Origin: Acanthaster planci
Lineage: Eukaryota; Echinodermata; Asteroidea; Valvatida; Acanthasteridae
Direction of reading: 5' to 3'
Length of the DNA stretch: 10,319 nucleotides
NCBI RefSeq assembly: GCF_001949145.1
Contig: NW_019091661.1
Location: forward strand, 5,801 to 16,119
Part shown: positions 1 to 7,461 of the stretch, one piece after another
Layout: each line of letters starts with the position of its first letter
Numbering within the stretch: the first letter of the stretch is position 1
Translations under genes and position numbers: made by a program
Notes under the pieces: generated by a model
What the model was told of the DNA's origin: nothing
Databases searched by the model: none
Seen by the model: the letters and a program-made list of their open reading frames with translations, nothing else

Positions 1-242
1 AAATTACCCATAAAATTGTACACATATATTAATGCACGAAGGGAGATTGCTTAAATCAATGAAATTTTTAATTTAAGACTATGAGTTACCTGTATAATAT
101 TTTCAATTAAAACATTCTGAACAGCTGACTAACGTTGTTGAGAATTATAATCGAAGAGAAATATAAACTTGTGAATAGTTTCTAGGGATTTTTCCAGTCT
201 CGCCAGTTTGTTATAGAGCACAGTTTATGAAATCAGATTTAG
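1..242 (+). repeat. R1 direct repeat, copy 1 (left edge cut by window)
   Basis: This stretch recurs at 2054-2300 in the same orientation, about nine bases in ten identical by eye. Shared blocks include gcacgaagggagattgctta, ttataatcgaagagaaat and gccagtttgttatagagc. Similarity stops at position 242. The left end cannot be placed because the window begins inside the repeat. No reading frame of note lies in it. It is an interspersed repeat or half of a segmental duplication. An LTR role is possible but not supported: no tRNA-complementary site follows it. Confidence 0.85.
192..223 (+). repeat. Short 32-bp repeat inside R1, also at 399-430 and 2250-2281
   Basis: The block beginning ttccagtctcgccagtttg and ending tagagcacag occurs at 192-223 and 2250-2281 as part of R1. 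It occurs a third time at 399-430 with one visible change (cgcc to tgcc). The third copy has no flanking R1 sequence, so this short unit duplicated separately or is a remnant of a more broken R1 copy. No function is evident. Confidence 0.8.
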
Positions 243-2053
243 TAAGCACCTGATAAAAACAAAATGTTCTCACAATTTTTTAAATAGTTTGATAAATCAC
301 AGCCAGCTGTGGTCCTGTCTCCATCCTTAAAAAATGATCTTACAGTGAATCAGGGTATCATGTAACCTCTGCAATATGCCTGTAACTTCACAGGGTTGTT
401 CCAGTCTTGCCAGTTTGTTATAGAGCACAGCTCAGACCTTGAGCAAGTCTGGATCAGATTGTGCCCTCAATCCTCAAAAAAAAAAAGTCATCAAAATTTC
501 AATGCAAGTACAGCCGCAATATTCCAGAAACAACCCAGTTTACAATGCGATTTGTTGAGGATGAAAAAATGATAAGGGGAAAAACTTGTGGTATTGAACA
601 ACAGCCAAATGCTCCCCACGGTACATCTGACTTCAAAATAAGGTGACTTACAACAATTCTTTACATAACCGCCAATTACCAGACTGTACTTGGTTCAATG
701 GCTGATCAATAGTGCTCAGCACAGCAGCTCTATCAATTCACACATAAACAAATATTAATTCACTGCAAATAAATCAGATAAATTATAACTCAATGCACGG
801 CGTGAGTGTTATGTCTCATTATAACACCGGGTTTTGTCCTGCACTGACCAATATATTCAAACTATATTCCCATAATGGTCTGAGAGTTGCAAAAACAAAT
901 TACAAGCTTGCTGGGCTGGGATTCAAGCCTTCAATTCAAAGTAGGACAAAACCTTCTATAAAATAAACTTTCCTCCTTAATATCATTGACACGTTTTGTC
1001 CTTGAGTAAGGCAACTCACCCCTCCTTTTCCTCTCTCCCTTCAATTGCATTGATTACAATACATGACCGTGGAATAGATGGAGGGATGCTATGGGCACCA
1101 GATTCATGTACATGTATGAGTACATGCAAAAGTATGTCATCCTATCGGTCAATGAGATAAGTTAAAGCATGTGTACCACCTGCGTACCAGCGTGGCGCCA
1201 CCGTAGTACTTGCTTCTAATTCTCAACACTTAGTGTAGATGCACTATTCAAATTTTTTTTTCTATATTTACCATAATACAATAAAAGTCTAATCACCTCA
1301 TCTGCAAGTCACACTAGACACTAAGCTACGTGTAAGTTTCAATTCTGGTAGACAGATGTTTGCAGGCATGGTAAGCATGAATAATACCAAAGTATTCTAC
1401 TCAATGCAGAGCAAATACAACCAAAGTGAACAAAGAAAACAAAAACAACCCACAAAACTTTTACAAAAAAGTCACTGACACCAAAGTGCGGAACAAAGAA
1501 AGGGACAGTGAATTAATGCAGCAAGAATATACCACTACAGCACAGCACATTTCATTACTCAAAAAGTACATAAACCCTAACCCTCCTCTATCCTTCACCT
1601 GTTGGAGGACTGAGGAGTGTTAGGGTTAAGGAAGTACTTTCAGGTATATATACATCCGTACTCAAAAAGCAAATAAAAAAATCCACTGAAGACATACCTA
1701 AGGTGTTCTCATTAAGTAACATAACGCATTTCATGCGAGTGCTGAAATTTCAGCAAACCTGACCAGACAAATCAATTCCTGTTAGTTCCACACAACAGAC
1801 AGCCAAAGAGCACTGCACTTTTGCAGTATGCTCCCCCCCTTTAGCACGCGCGTGCCCGTCAATTTCACAGAAATTCACGTTCAGACCGTTTCCTTTTAAT
1901 AGCAAACTGTGCCTTGAGGCTAACAACTACTCATGAATGTTATCTCCCTCATTCCCTGTAACTCTCAGTGTCAAATGCCACATACCTAGATCTGCAGAGT
2001 GCCTGCCAGCATTCCCTTCAAATGTCTTGTAATACAGATATGCCAAATTACCA
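243..2053. other. AT-rich stretch without a recognisable gene
   Basis: No convincing coding sequence lies between the two R1 copies. The only open frames are about 60 codons, at 461-646 and 1426-1623. Both are low-complexity and rich in lysine, asparagine or threonine, with no motif. The stretch holds an A-run near 476-486, a T-run near 1252-1260, acatgtacatg-type simple sequence near 1107-1130, the inverted repeat described separately (830-953), and a short GC-rich palindrome gcacgcgcgtgc at 1844-1855. It is best read as old, non-coding, repeat-derived DNA. Confidence 0.6.
830..953. repeat. 11-bp perfect inverted repeat with ~100 bp loop
   Basis: Ggttttgtcct at 830-840 is the exact reverse complement of aggacaaaacc at 943-953. 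A partial third copy in the first orientation (gttttgtcct) lies at about 993-1002. This may be an end remnant of a small inverted-repeat element or chance. No target-site duplication could be seen. Confidence 0.4.
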
Positions 2054-2300
2054 AAACTACCCAAAAGAATTGTACACATCCATGAATGCACGAAGGGAGA
2101 TTGCTTAAATCAATGAAATTCTAATTTAAAACTACGAGTTACCTGTATAATATTTTCAATGAAAACATTCTGAAGAGCTACGGTAACTAACGATGTTTAG
2201 AATTATAATCGAAGAGAAATATAAACTTGTGAATAGTTTCTAGGGATTCTTCCAGTCTCGCCAGTTTGTTATAGAGCACAGTTTTTGAAATCAGATTTAG
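2054..2300 (+). repeat. R1 direct repeat, copy 2
   Basis: This is the second copy of the repeat at 1-242, same orientation, start to start about 2.05 kb apart. Differences are scattered substitutions and small indels, for example an extended segment near agctacggtaact. Similarity ends at 2300, just before the R2 repeat starts near 2310, so R2 may have inserted at this edge. No purine tract precedes the copy, which argues against a 3' LTR. Confidence 0.85.
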
Positions 2301-2309
2301 AGCAGAGCA

Positions 2310-2850
2310 GGAGCCGGGGGTGTCAGCCTAGCTGAAAAGCTAACCAATTGCTAGGTACATGTACATGATGATATGCCAATAATACCATTATTAAAGGATC
2401 CGGACATCTACCAGGTCAGCCACGGTGGAGGTGACAGAAAAGAGCAGTTTAGTGACCAAAGAATTTCAGCTACAGTAGCTCAACCCATGAGCTTACTGCC
2501 TAAAACCTATGTCAATCCAAGCATGCCTAACTCGGGGTCACTGTGGTGCTATTGACAGACAGAAAGTTACAGAAAGATATTGTAAAATGTGGAGAATGAC
2601 CCACTTTATTCATATTCACAGCAGACAGACAGTGTGGTGGTGGGTTATTCCTAACAGACACTCCTATTCCCCCAAGTGAGCTAGATCAGCTGCTCAACAA
2701 CAACTGCAACTGCTCACATGTTGAAACCTACCACATATTGTCCAATATAACCACTTATGTCTGTAATTACAATTGAAAGACATTTTCTGTGGTGGGATAA
2801 GTCTGACGGACACCCCTTACACCTCCATGACAATCACTGCTAGATCAACA
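2310..2850 (-). repeat. R2 interspersed repeat, copy A (inverted relative to copies B and C)
   Basis: The reverse complement of this stretch aligns with 4620-5071 (copy B) and 5522-5714 (copy C). Shared blocks in the B/C orientation include gtctgtcaatagcacca, gttttaggcagt, ggtcactaaactgc, cttttctgtcacctccacc, atcctttaataatgg, attggcatatc and ttttcagctaggctgacac. Its 2310 edge (ggagcc) falls where copy C passes into the Tc1 transposase remnant. It contains two diverged copies of an internal module, at 2771-2849 and 2621-2691. Short open frames over it are not coding in any recognisable way. It is probably a non-autonomous DNA transposon or a Tc1-derived deletion product. The far end near 2850 is approximate. 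Confidence 0.75.
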
Positions 2851-3793
2851 ATGTGGCCAATTGAAATAAACCTGTGTCTACGGAAGGGGGTAATCACACA
2901 TGTCGCCTCTACGTCTTAACTTTGGTGAAGTGGAGTTCGGCAGCAACCGTGAATTTTGTTCTTTACCGAACTAATTTCCAAGGTTAAGAGAAGTATTTCT
3001 ATGGCTGAGAAAATAAGGGAAACCAGTCAGTGCAAGCAAGGTTCAAGGAATAATCGGTCAATTTTATCCTTTTGCTAACAGGGGGTATTTCAGGATTATT
3101 TCAAGAAGATTGCTGTCGTGAATTAGATTTTTTAGCAGGGAGTGGATGAGATTAGTTATCAGCATTAACAGGGCCACTTCCCAATCTTTTCTTACTGTTT
3201 GATTTTATACAGCTTCATGGACGAGTGGTCTGTTTCCTGACGTATTTGAGTACTTTTTTTGCGACCAGCATGGAGAGATTTTTAGGTTGATAAATACAAA
3301 TAGGTTGATTTAATACACTGATACCAGCGTTTCTATAGAGCTTCCTAGAAAGTTTGTGTGAAATCTGCTTAATTTTCAGGGTACAATACTTCACCAGGAA
3401 GTCATCGCTAGTCTCATGCAAGGTCACGAAGGTGGGTAACGCTTGTCAACACATAACTTGCCCACGGGCCCCTTAGGCTAGGGTGTTTCCAAGAAAGCGG
3501 GAGTTTTAAAACTCCATATCCAGAGCTTAACAACGCAAGGGCTCGTTTGTGTGTATTTGTGGTTTTTGTTTCTAATTCACATGATGATTTAAAGTATACC
3601 GGTGATAATACGCCGCCCCACCTGTTTTTGCTCTTTTGTGTTGGGGAAATAGAGCATATTTTCTGTGCCATTTTTCCGCATTTCATCAGTCACCATTTTT
3701 GGTTCTTTTATACTTATTTATTGCAACCGATGGCAAATAATCCTTGTCAGTATCAATGTTCTTAAAGCCACGAATGATCGGAGAAGGCGGATT
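2851..3793. other. Unassigned sequence downstream of the Penelope-like relic
   Basis: No known family was recognised here on either strand. Two minus-strand open frames (3215-3427, 70 codons; 3414-3686, 90 codons) overlap each other, are rich in basic residues and show no motif. They lie downstream of the minus-strand reverse transcriptase relic, so they could be its decayed 3' part, but nothing in them shows that. Another minus-strand frame stays open for about 35 codons near 3690-3790 before a double stop. The base composition is AT-rich like the flanks. Confidence 0.45.
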
Positions 3794-4607
3794 TCAGTTT
3801 TGGTTTTTTGGAGGTTGAATTCCATGCCTACCGGTAACCGAAACTTCTTGATTTTGTTCCTTGAGGAGTTCCATTAAAATTTGAATGTTCTCCACATTCA
3901 GTTCTTTTTCTTCTTGGTTGGATAGTGCAGATCGATAAATCCTCAACCATATTACACGTAGGTCATCCTTTATATTCCTACGTCTTTTATTTGCAATGAG
4001 TTTGGTTAGGAAGAGCGCACTGAGATATTCATTTCGGTCGATCAAATCCCAGTTTTTAAGAATGGCTTGTTTTAAATCTGGCTGCCGCACTTGTGGGTGG
4101 TAAGGCAGGACAAAGACAAGGTGAGTCGCTTTTTTCGTCTTAGTACGCCTGCTCAAGTTCATGTGAGTTTCGCCTTGCTGAGGAAGGAGGGTTGAGTCTT
4201 GGTGGGAGAATCTGCATTTTATAAGTTTGCTTGAAGAATTCAACCTTTTCCTCAAAATCTATAGAGTGTATGCATATACGGTTATAACTCGCTACTTCTC
4301 CCTTGATTAATCTGCCAAATACTGACTTTGGGTGGGCTGAATCTCGCGCAGGCTACTGAAATGTATCTGTTTTTTGGTAGCTACCCGATTGCCCAATTTC
4401 CCTTCTGTTATAAACTGTTCACCTTTGTAGATGAAGAGATCGAGGAAAGTAACTTGGTAGCGCAAAATTTGAATAGGGTGGTAACTGGTTCATTGGCTTG
4501 CTTCGTCTTCACTACCGTCGAATATTATGAGCACATTGTCTCTGTATCTCATGTAGCAAGGGAAGAATTGCGAGGGAGAATGATTTCTTTTGATGCATGA
4601 TAAGTTC
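3794..4607 (-). pseudogene. Penelope-like reverse transcriptase relic (palm end and thumb), frameshifted
   Basis: The element would have encoded a reverse transcriptase. Read on the minus strand, 4607-4490 gives a frame ending the palm: MRYRDNVLIIF, where the usual Y-x-D-D active site reads YRDN (4535-4546). A TGA at 4490-4492 follows, then VTFLDLFIYKGEQF. A frameshift near 4350 exposes AHPKSVFGRLIKGEV. Another near 4210 returns to the frame that stays open from 4255 to 3794 (153 codons), with LPYHP at residues 50-54, NWDLI at 68-72 and KRRRNIKDDL at 90-99. The order 'FLDL-YKG, HPKSVF..KGE, YHP...W.LI, KR..N..D' is the thumb layout known from Penelope-like and related retroelements. That family assignment is from memory. 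No GIY-YIG nuclease is visible after it. The fingers half is missing, cut at about 4607 next to R2. Confidence 0.6.
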
Positions 4608-4619
4608 TAACAGACAGCG

Positions 4620-5071
4620 TGCGTTTAATCTTGTTAGTTTAGGTAAAGTGTACAGAGGTGTCTGTCTGAGGTACCCCACCACTTTCATCCAGTTAGCGAA
4701 ATTGTTAATCTAGCTCACTTTGGGCGTTGGAAAGTCTGATGGGGGTAACCCACCACCGAAAATGTCTGTCCGCTGTGAACTGGTAAATATGAATAAAGCG
4801 GGTCACACTCCACATTTTGTAATAACTGTCCTGCGGTTAGCTAACTTGTTGATCTCAGTTATGGATGTCTGTCAGACCCCCACCACCACTGAAATTGTCT
4901 GTCAATAGCACCATATGGACCTTGAGTAAGGCATGCTCAGATCAACACAGGTTTTAGGCAGTTAGCTTATGGGTTGAGCTAGCCGAAAATTTTAGGTCAC
5001 TAAACTGCCCTTTTCTGTCACCTCCACCACGTACGGCTGACCCGGCAGACATCCAGATCCTTTAATAATGG
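4620..5071 (+). repeat. R2 interspersed repeat, copy B
   Basis: This aligns with the reverse complement of copy A over most of its length. It carries three copies of an internal module, near 4633-4690, 4703-4770 and 4848-4903. Each has the pattern gttnatct(ag), then gtctgtc(aga) or similar, then cccaccac; the last two end in gaaa(a/t)tgtctgtc. Its last 121 bp (4951-5071) are repeated in copy C at 5522-5642. It ends abruptly at taataatgg, where copies A and C continue with tattattggcatat. The hexanucleotide microsatellite begins soon after. It is non-coding: open frames across it contain only the repeat's own tgtctgtc and cccacc strings. Confidence 0.8.
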
Positions 5072-5086
5072 TTTCCAGTGTTGTAT

Positions 5087-5160
5087 CCGAGACCTTGATG
5101 TCCAAGACCAAGACCGAGACCGAGACGAAGGCATACGAGACCGAGACCAAGACCGACACC
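5087..5160 (+). repeat. Hexanucleotide microsatellite (GACCGA / GACCAA)n
   Basis: About twelve imperfect six-base units alternate between gaccga and gaccaa, interrupted once by aaggcatac. Read on the minus strand the tract would translate to a meaningless Ser-Val-Leu repeat, so the open frame over it is not a gene. It sits between R2 copy B and the first SINE head. Such tracts often mark a slippage-prone insertion point. Confidence 0.85.
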
Positions 5161-5173
5161 TGCTCCTGCTTAC

Positions 5174-5288
5174 CTATTGCAGACGTCTTAACCACTAGAC
5201 CACCGAGCTTGTCGGTGTCGTGGGTTCGAGTCCCGACCAAGTACGCTTGTGGGTTGTTTTTTCTTCAAAAGCTTTCTGGGGCCACACT
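5174..5288 (+). mobile_element. tRNA-derived SINE head, copy 1, with inverted A-box half
   Basis: A SINE is a short retroposon transcribed by RNA polymerase III from an internal A box and B box. Here the B box is perfect on the plus strand (ggttcgagtcc, 5223-5233) and is followed by a tail (acgcttgtgggtt ... cacactgag) shared with copy 2. The A-box half, 5174-5211, is in the opposite orientation. Its reverse complement matches 5417-5454 of copy 2 over 38 bp, including tagtggttaagacgtctgca. The two halves therefore face each other, so this copy cannot form a normal type 2 polymerase III promoter. It is a rearranged relic. Confidence 0.75.
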
Positions 5289-5416
5289 GAGTAAATTTAC
5301 TTCGAGCAGGGCAAATCCAAAATTAATTTACATCTCCCCAGCGCAAATCCATCTTTGAAATAATTGTTTGCGGTACCCACTGCTACATTCGATTCAAACC
5401 AGCCAGCCAACACTGG
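5289..5416. other. Spacer between the two SINE copies
   Basis: This 128-bp spacer has no recognised gene. Gcaaatcc occurs at about 5312-5319 and 5342-5349, a weak internal repeat. It may be the body of SINE copy 1 or the 5' flank of copy 2. Minus-strand frames over it carry no motif. Confidence 0.4.
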
Positions 5417-5520
5417 CAAGCTCGGTGGTTGAGTAGTTAAGACGTCTGCACTAGTATGCAGGAGGTCGTGGGTTCGAGTACGCTTGTGGGTTTTTTCACA
5501 AGCTTTCGGGGGCACACTGA
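5417..5520 (+). mobile_element. tRNA-derived SINE head, copy 2, B box damaged by an 11-bp deletion
   Basis: The A-box region (ggtggttgagtagttaagacg) and B-box region (ggttcgagta, 5471-5480) are in the normal order and orientation. The spacing and the string agttaagacgtctgca point to a tRNA-related head. Compared with copy 1, cccgaccaagt is missing just after gggttcgagt, so the last B-box bases are lost. The tail matches copy 1 as far as cacactgag and stops at 5520, where R2 copy C begins. No poly-A tail or target duplication is seen, so both copies are probably truncated at the 3' side. This is not a functional tRNA gene: no cloverleaf arms can be closed. Confidence 0.75.
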
Positions 5521-5521
5521 G

Positions 5522-5714
5522 GTTATAGGCAGTTAGCTTATGGGTTAAGCTAGCCGAGAATTTTTGGTCACTAAACTGCCCTTTTCTGTCACCTCCACCA
5601 CGGCTGACCCAGCAGACATCCAGATCCTTTAAATAATAATGGTATTATTGGCATATCGTCATGTACATAGCAACTGGTTAACTTTTCAGCTAGGCTGACA
5701 CCCCTGGGCTCCCG
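5522..5714 (+). repeat. R2 interspersed repeat, copy C, joined to Tc1 remnant
   Basis: The first 121 bp (5522-5642) repeat 4951-5071 of copy B. The rest (tattattggcatatcgtc ... gctaggctgacac) matches the part present in copy A but missing from B. Copy C lacks the left part of R2, including all internal modules. At about 5707-5714 (ggctcc) it passes into Tc1/mariner transposase sequence without a gap. The minus-strand transposase frame runs through this repeat before stopping, so R2 lies where the 3' flank of that transposon should be. Confidence 0.8.
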
Positions 5715-6065
5715 GTCTATCAGCATGCTCTCCACTGGCCTCTGACATTTGCTCTGTATCACTGCTGCCCACTTCTGACGTAAAAATTCAAACTGCTCTG
5801 CTTTGTTCAATGGCTGGTGGTCTTGTAATTCTGTCCACAAGTTTTCAATTGGGTTGAGGTCTGGTGACTGAGCAGGCCAGGTCATGATCTGCTTATTCTG
5901 ATCTGTCATCCCGGTGATGACTTAACTGACTTTGCTGAAAAACACAATCATCAAAGTTGGGAAATGGCCACTGGGCTGATGGCAGTAGATTTTCCTGCAG
6001 AACCTGTCTGAAGGGTGGCCTGATTCATGCATCCTTCACATAGTACAGTTACCAGGAGCATGTCT
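5713..6065 (-). pseudogene. Tc1/mariner-family transposase remnant (C-terminal part)
   Basis: The family cuts and pastes DNA transposons using a DDE/D catalytic triad. On the minus strand, LCEGCMNQATLQ (about 6030) is followed in another frame by QENLLPSAQWPFPNFDDCVF and QQ (to 5932). After a further frame change comes WPAQSPDLNPIENLW (about 5835-5880). The Glu of NPIEN (5844-5846) is the expected third catalytic residue. The codon after FQQ, normally Asp, reads as Ser, and FQQ to the Glu spans about 28 codons where the family has about 34, so a deletion lies between. Residues after VESM diverge where R2 begins. The N-terminal DNA-binding half is absent. This is dead coding sequence from a once autonomous element. 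Confidence 0.8.
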
Positions 6066-6285
6066 CCAGGGAACCCCCTTTGGGCCAGGGGTATGAGAGC
6101 GTTCATGATACCATCGGATCTGCGATGTGCTATGCGTGCGGCATTTGACTCCTTCCCAGCAGTGGCAGCTACTCCAGCCAATCACATGCTGGATGGGATT
6201 TTGAGGGGCACTCACTACACTTCTCCTTCATTGCCGAGCATATACAGTCAAAAGCGCTTGCTGGTTTCTACCTGTTACCCGCTAG
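6066..6285. other. Unassigned junction between Tc1 remnant and DIRS-like relic
   Basis: Base composition becomes GC-richer here. A plus-strand frame stays open through this stretch and an opposing minus-strand frame covers 6181-5951. Neither shows a recognised motif, and both continue into sequence that is clearly coding in another frame. It may be the 5' non-coding or terminal-repeat part of the DIRS-like element, or older flank. The boundaries are approximate. Confidence 0.35.
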
Positions 6286-7461
6286 TTCAGCCACGGCAGC
6301 TTTCACGATGGCATCGGCTATCACACAACCGCAATGCCTGTTTTGTCACCTCCTGGAATCACAACTGCCAGCTCGTTGCTCTCAAGCGAGGGACATATAC
6401 CCCCAGCTCCCCTCAGCCTACCGAGCCGCTCAGTCAGTGCCGTGCTGGGACCACCTTCGGCCGCAGGATTGGTACCCTCATTTTGATCTGCGAACCCCTT
6501 GGGGTTAATCAAGAGCGAATTTATTGAGCTTAATACCCTACTCAGCCATCATGCTTATCCTAAGCCACCCACTCCTAACCCCATCCTATCCCTAGACAAA
6601 GCAGGTCAACCTTGCATTAAAGACAGACGGAAAAAATCGCAAATAACCTCTATCCTGACATGGACCGATGCATTTCTGATCTTTGCGTCAATTTTCATGT
6701 CAACACCTCTGGGGCACAATCTGGAATTGCTTAAATATATGCATGTTATCCGCACGGCCGCTGCTCGGTTCCCTACCCGCGGCTGGCCCGAGTACAACAG
6801 GCAGTTTCAAATGTGGCAGCAACTCCACCCATTAAAGTTGGCCTTGGTCCATCATCGATGGGAAACTGTGGGCCCTTTACATCACTGCCCCTGGGCCTGC
6901 TCAAGTGAGCATGGGGGGGTTGGGGGGCCTAGGTTTCTGAGCCAAAGCACGCTGGTAGCTCCTTTCGCCCATGCTCTTACCTACCCACAAGGAATGGAGC
7001 TCCCTGTTTTGCCTTCAACCGACCCACCGGTTGCCCCAGAGCCCATTGCACATTCACCCACAAATGCCTCTCTTGCAATTCCTCTGGCCATGGTGCATTT
7101 GCCTGCAAATCACATGCAAACAAAGCCAGCCAAAACCCCCAGTAGTTTCAACTTCCACCTCTCCGTTGACAAACCTCCCTGTGGTTCTTCAACAAATTGC
7201 TTATGCTGCCTTGCCAACACCCCCATACGCCTCGAAAAATTTAAACCATGGCTCGACGCATATCCGCTCACTCAGGCAGCTACTACTCTCTGTGTGGGGT
7301 TATTCTTGGGCTTCAAACTGGGCTATTCAGGTCCCCGCACACCTAGGGTGGCTAGCAACCTACCATCCATCACAAAGGACCCTGTGCTAGCTTTGGAAAA
7401 ACTAGATAAAGAAGTCAGGTTAAGTCGCAATTGGGCCATGCCAGGAATCTCCCATTTCTAA
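6286..7461 (+). pseudogene. DIRS-like retrotransposon gag-type ORF, frameshifted
   Basis: DIRS elements encode a gag-like protein that binds their RNA. The frame is open from about 6286 with a proline/serine-rich segment, a TGA at 6484-6486, then NPLGLIKSEFIEL and a conserved block: QITSILTWTDAFLIF, LELLKYMHVIRTAAARF, GWPEYNRQFQ (about 6640-6815). A frameshift around the G-runs at 6913-6927 moves the signal to another frame. There 6993-7106 encodes a zinc-binding motif: CFAFN, then GC, then CTFTHKCLSC and GHGAFAC, with six Cys plus His. The frame shifts back by about 7215 (TPIRLEKFKPWLDAYP, GLFLGFKLGY) and ends with LALEKLDKEVRLSR, the usual lead-in to the reverse transcriptase. Order and motifs fit DIRS-type gag/pol from animals. 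The relic has one stop and at least two frameshifts. Confidence 0.8.

Noticed and set aside
980-1060. A SINE-like central motif (tccttgagtaaggcaactca)
   Set aside because: It resembles the ccttgggcaag segment common in aquatic animal repeats, but no A/B box in the right orientation accompanies it, so it is too weak to annotate.
461-1623. Short open frames of about 60 codons (461-646, 1426-1623)
   Set aside because: They are low-complexity and motif-free, and the length is expected by chance in AT-rich DNA. No start or splice context supports them.
1812-1855. Small hairpin (actgca/tgcagt) and palindrome gcacgcgcgtgc
   Set aside because: Short perfect inverted repeats of this size are expected by chance in 10 kb, and nothing nearby gives them a role.
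1-2300. A complete LTR retrotransposon between the R1 copies
   Set aside because: There is no coding sequence, primer-binding site, purine tract or TG/CA termini. Kept only as a possibility.
4328-4600. Plus-strand 90-codon open frame
   Set aside because: It lies opposite the minus-strand reverse transcriptase motifs (YRDN, FLDL, HPKSVF), which explain the sequence better.
5174-5240. A functional tRNA gene
   Set aside because: The B box is perfect but the A-box half is inverted, and no acceptor or anticodon stem can be formed. It is SINE-derived.
5068-5358. 96-codon plus-strand and 82-codon minus-strand frames
   Set aside because: They translate the hexanucleotide microsatellite and the SINE head. 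The Thr-Glu-Thr and Ser-Val repeats come from the DNA repeat.
6027-6527. 166-codon plus-strand frame
   Set aside because: Its start overlaps Tc1 transposase coding in reverse and its end overlaps the DIRS gag frame in another register. No motif of its own.
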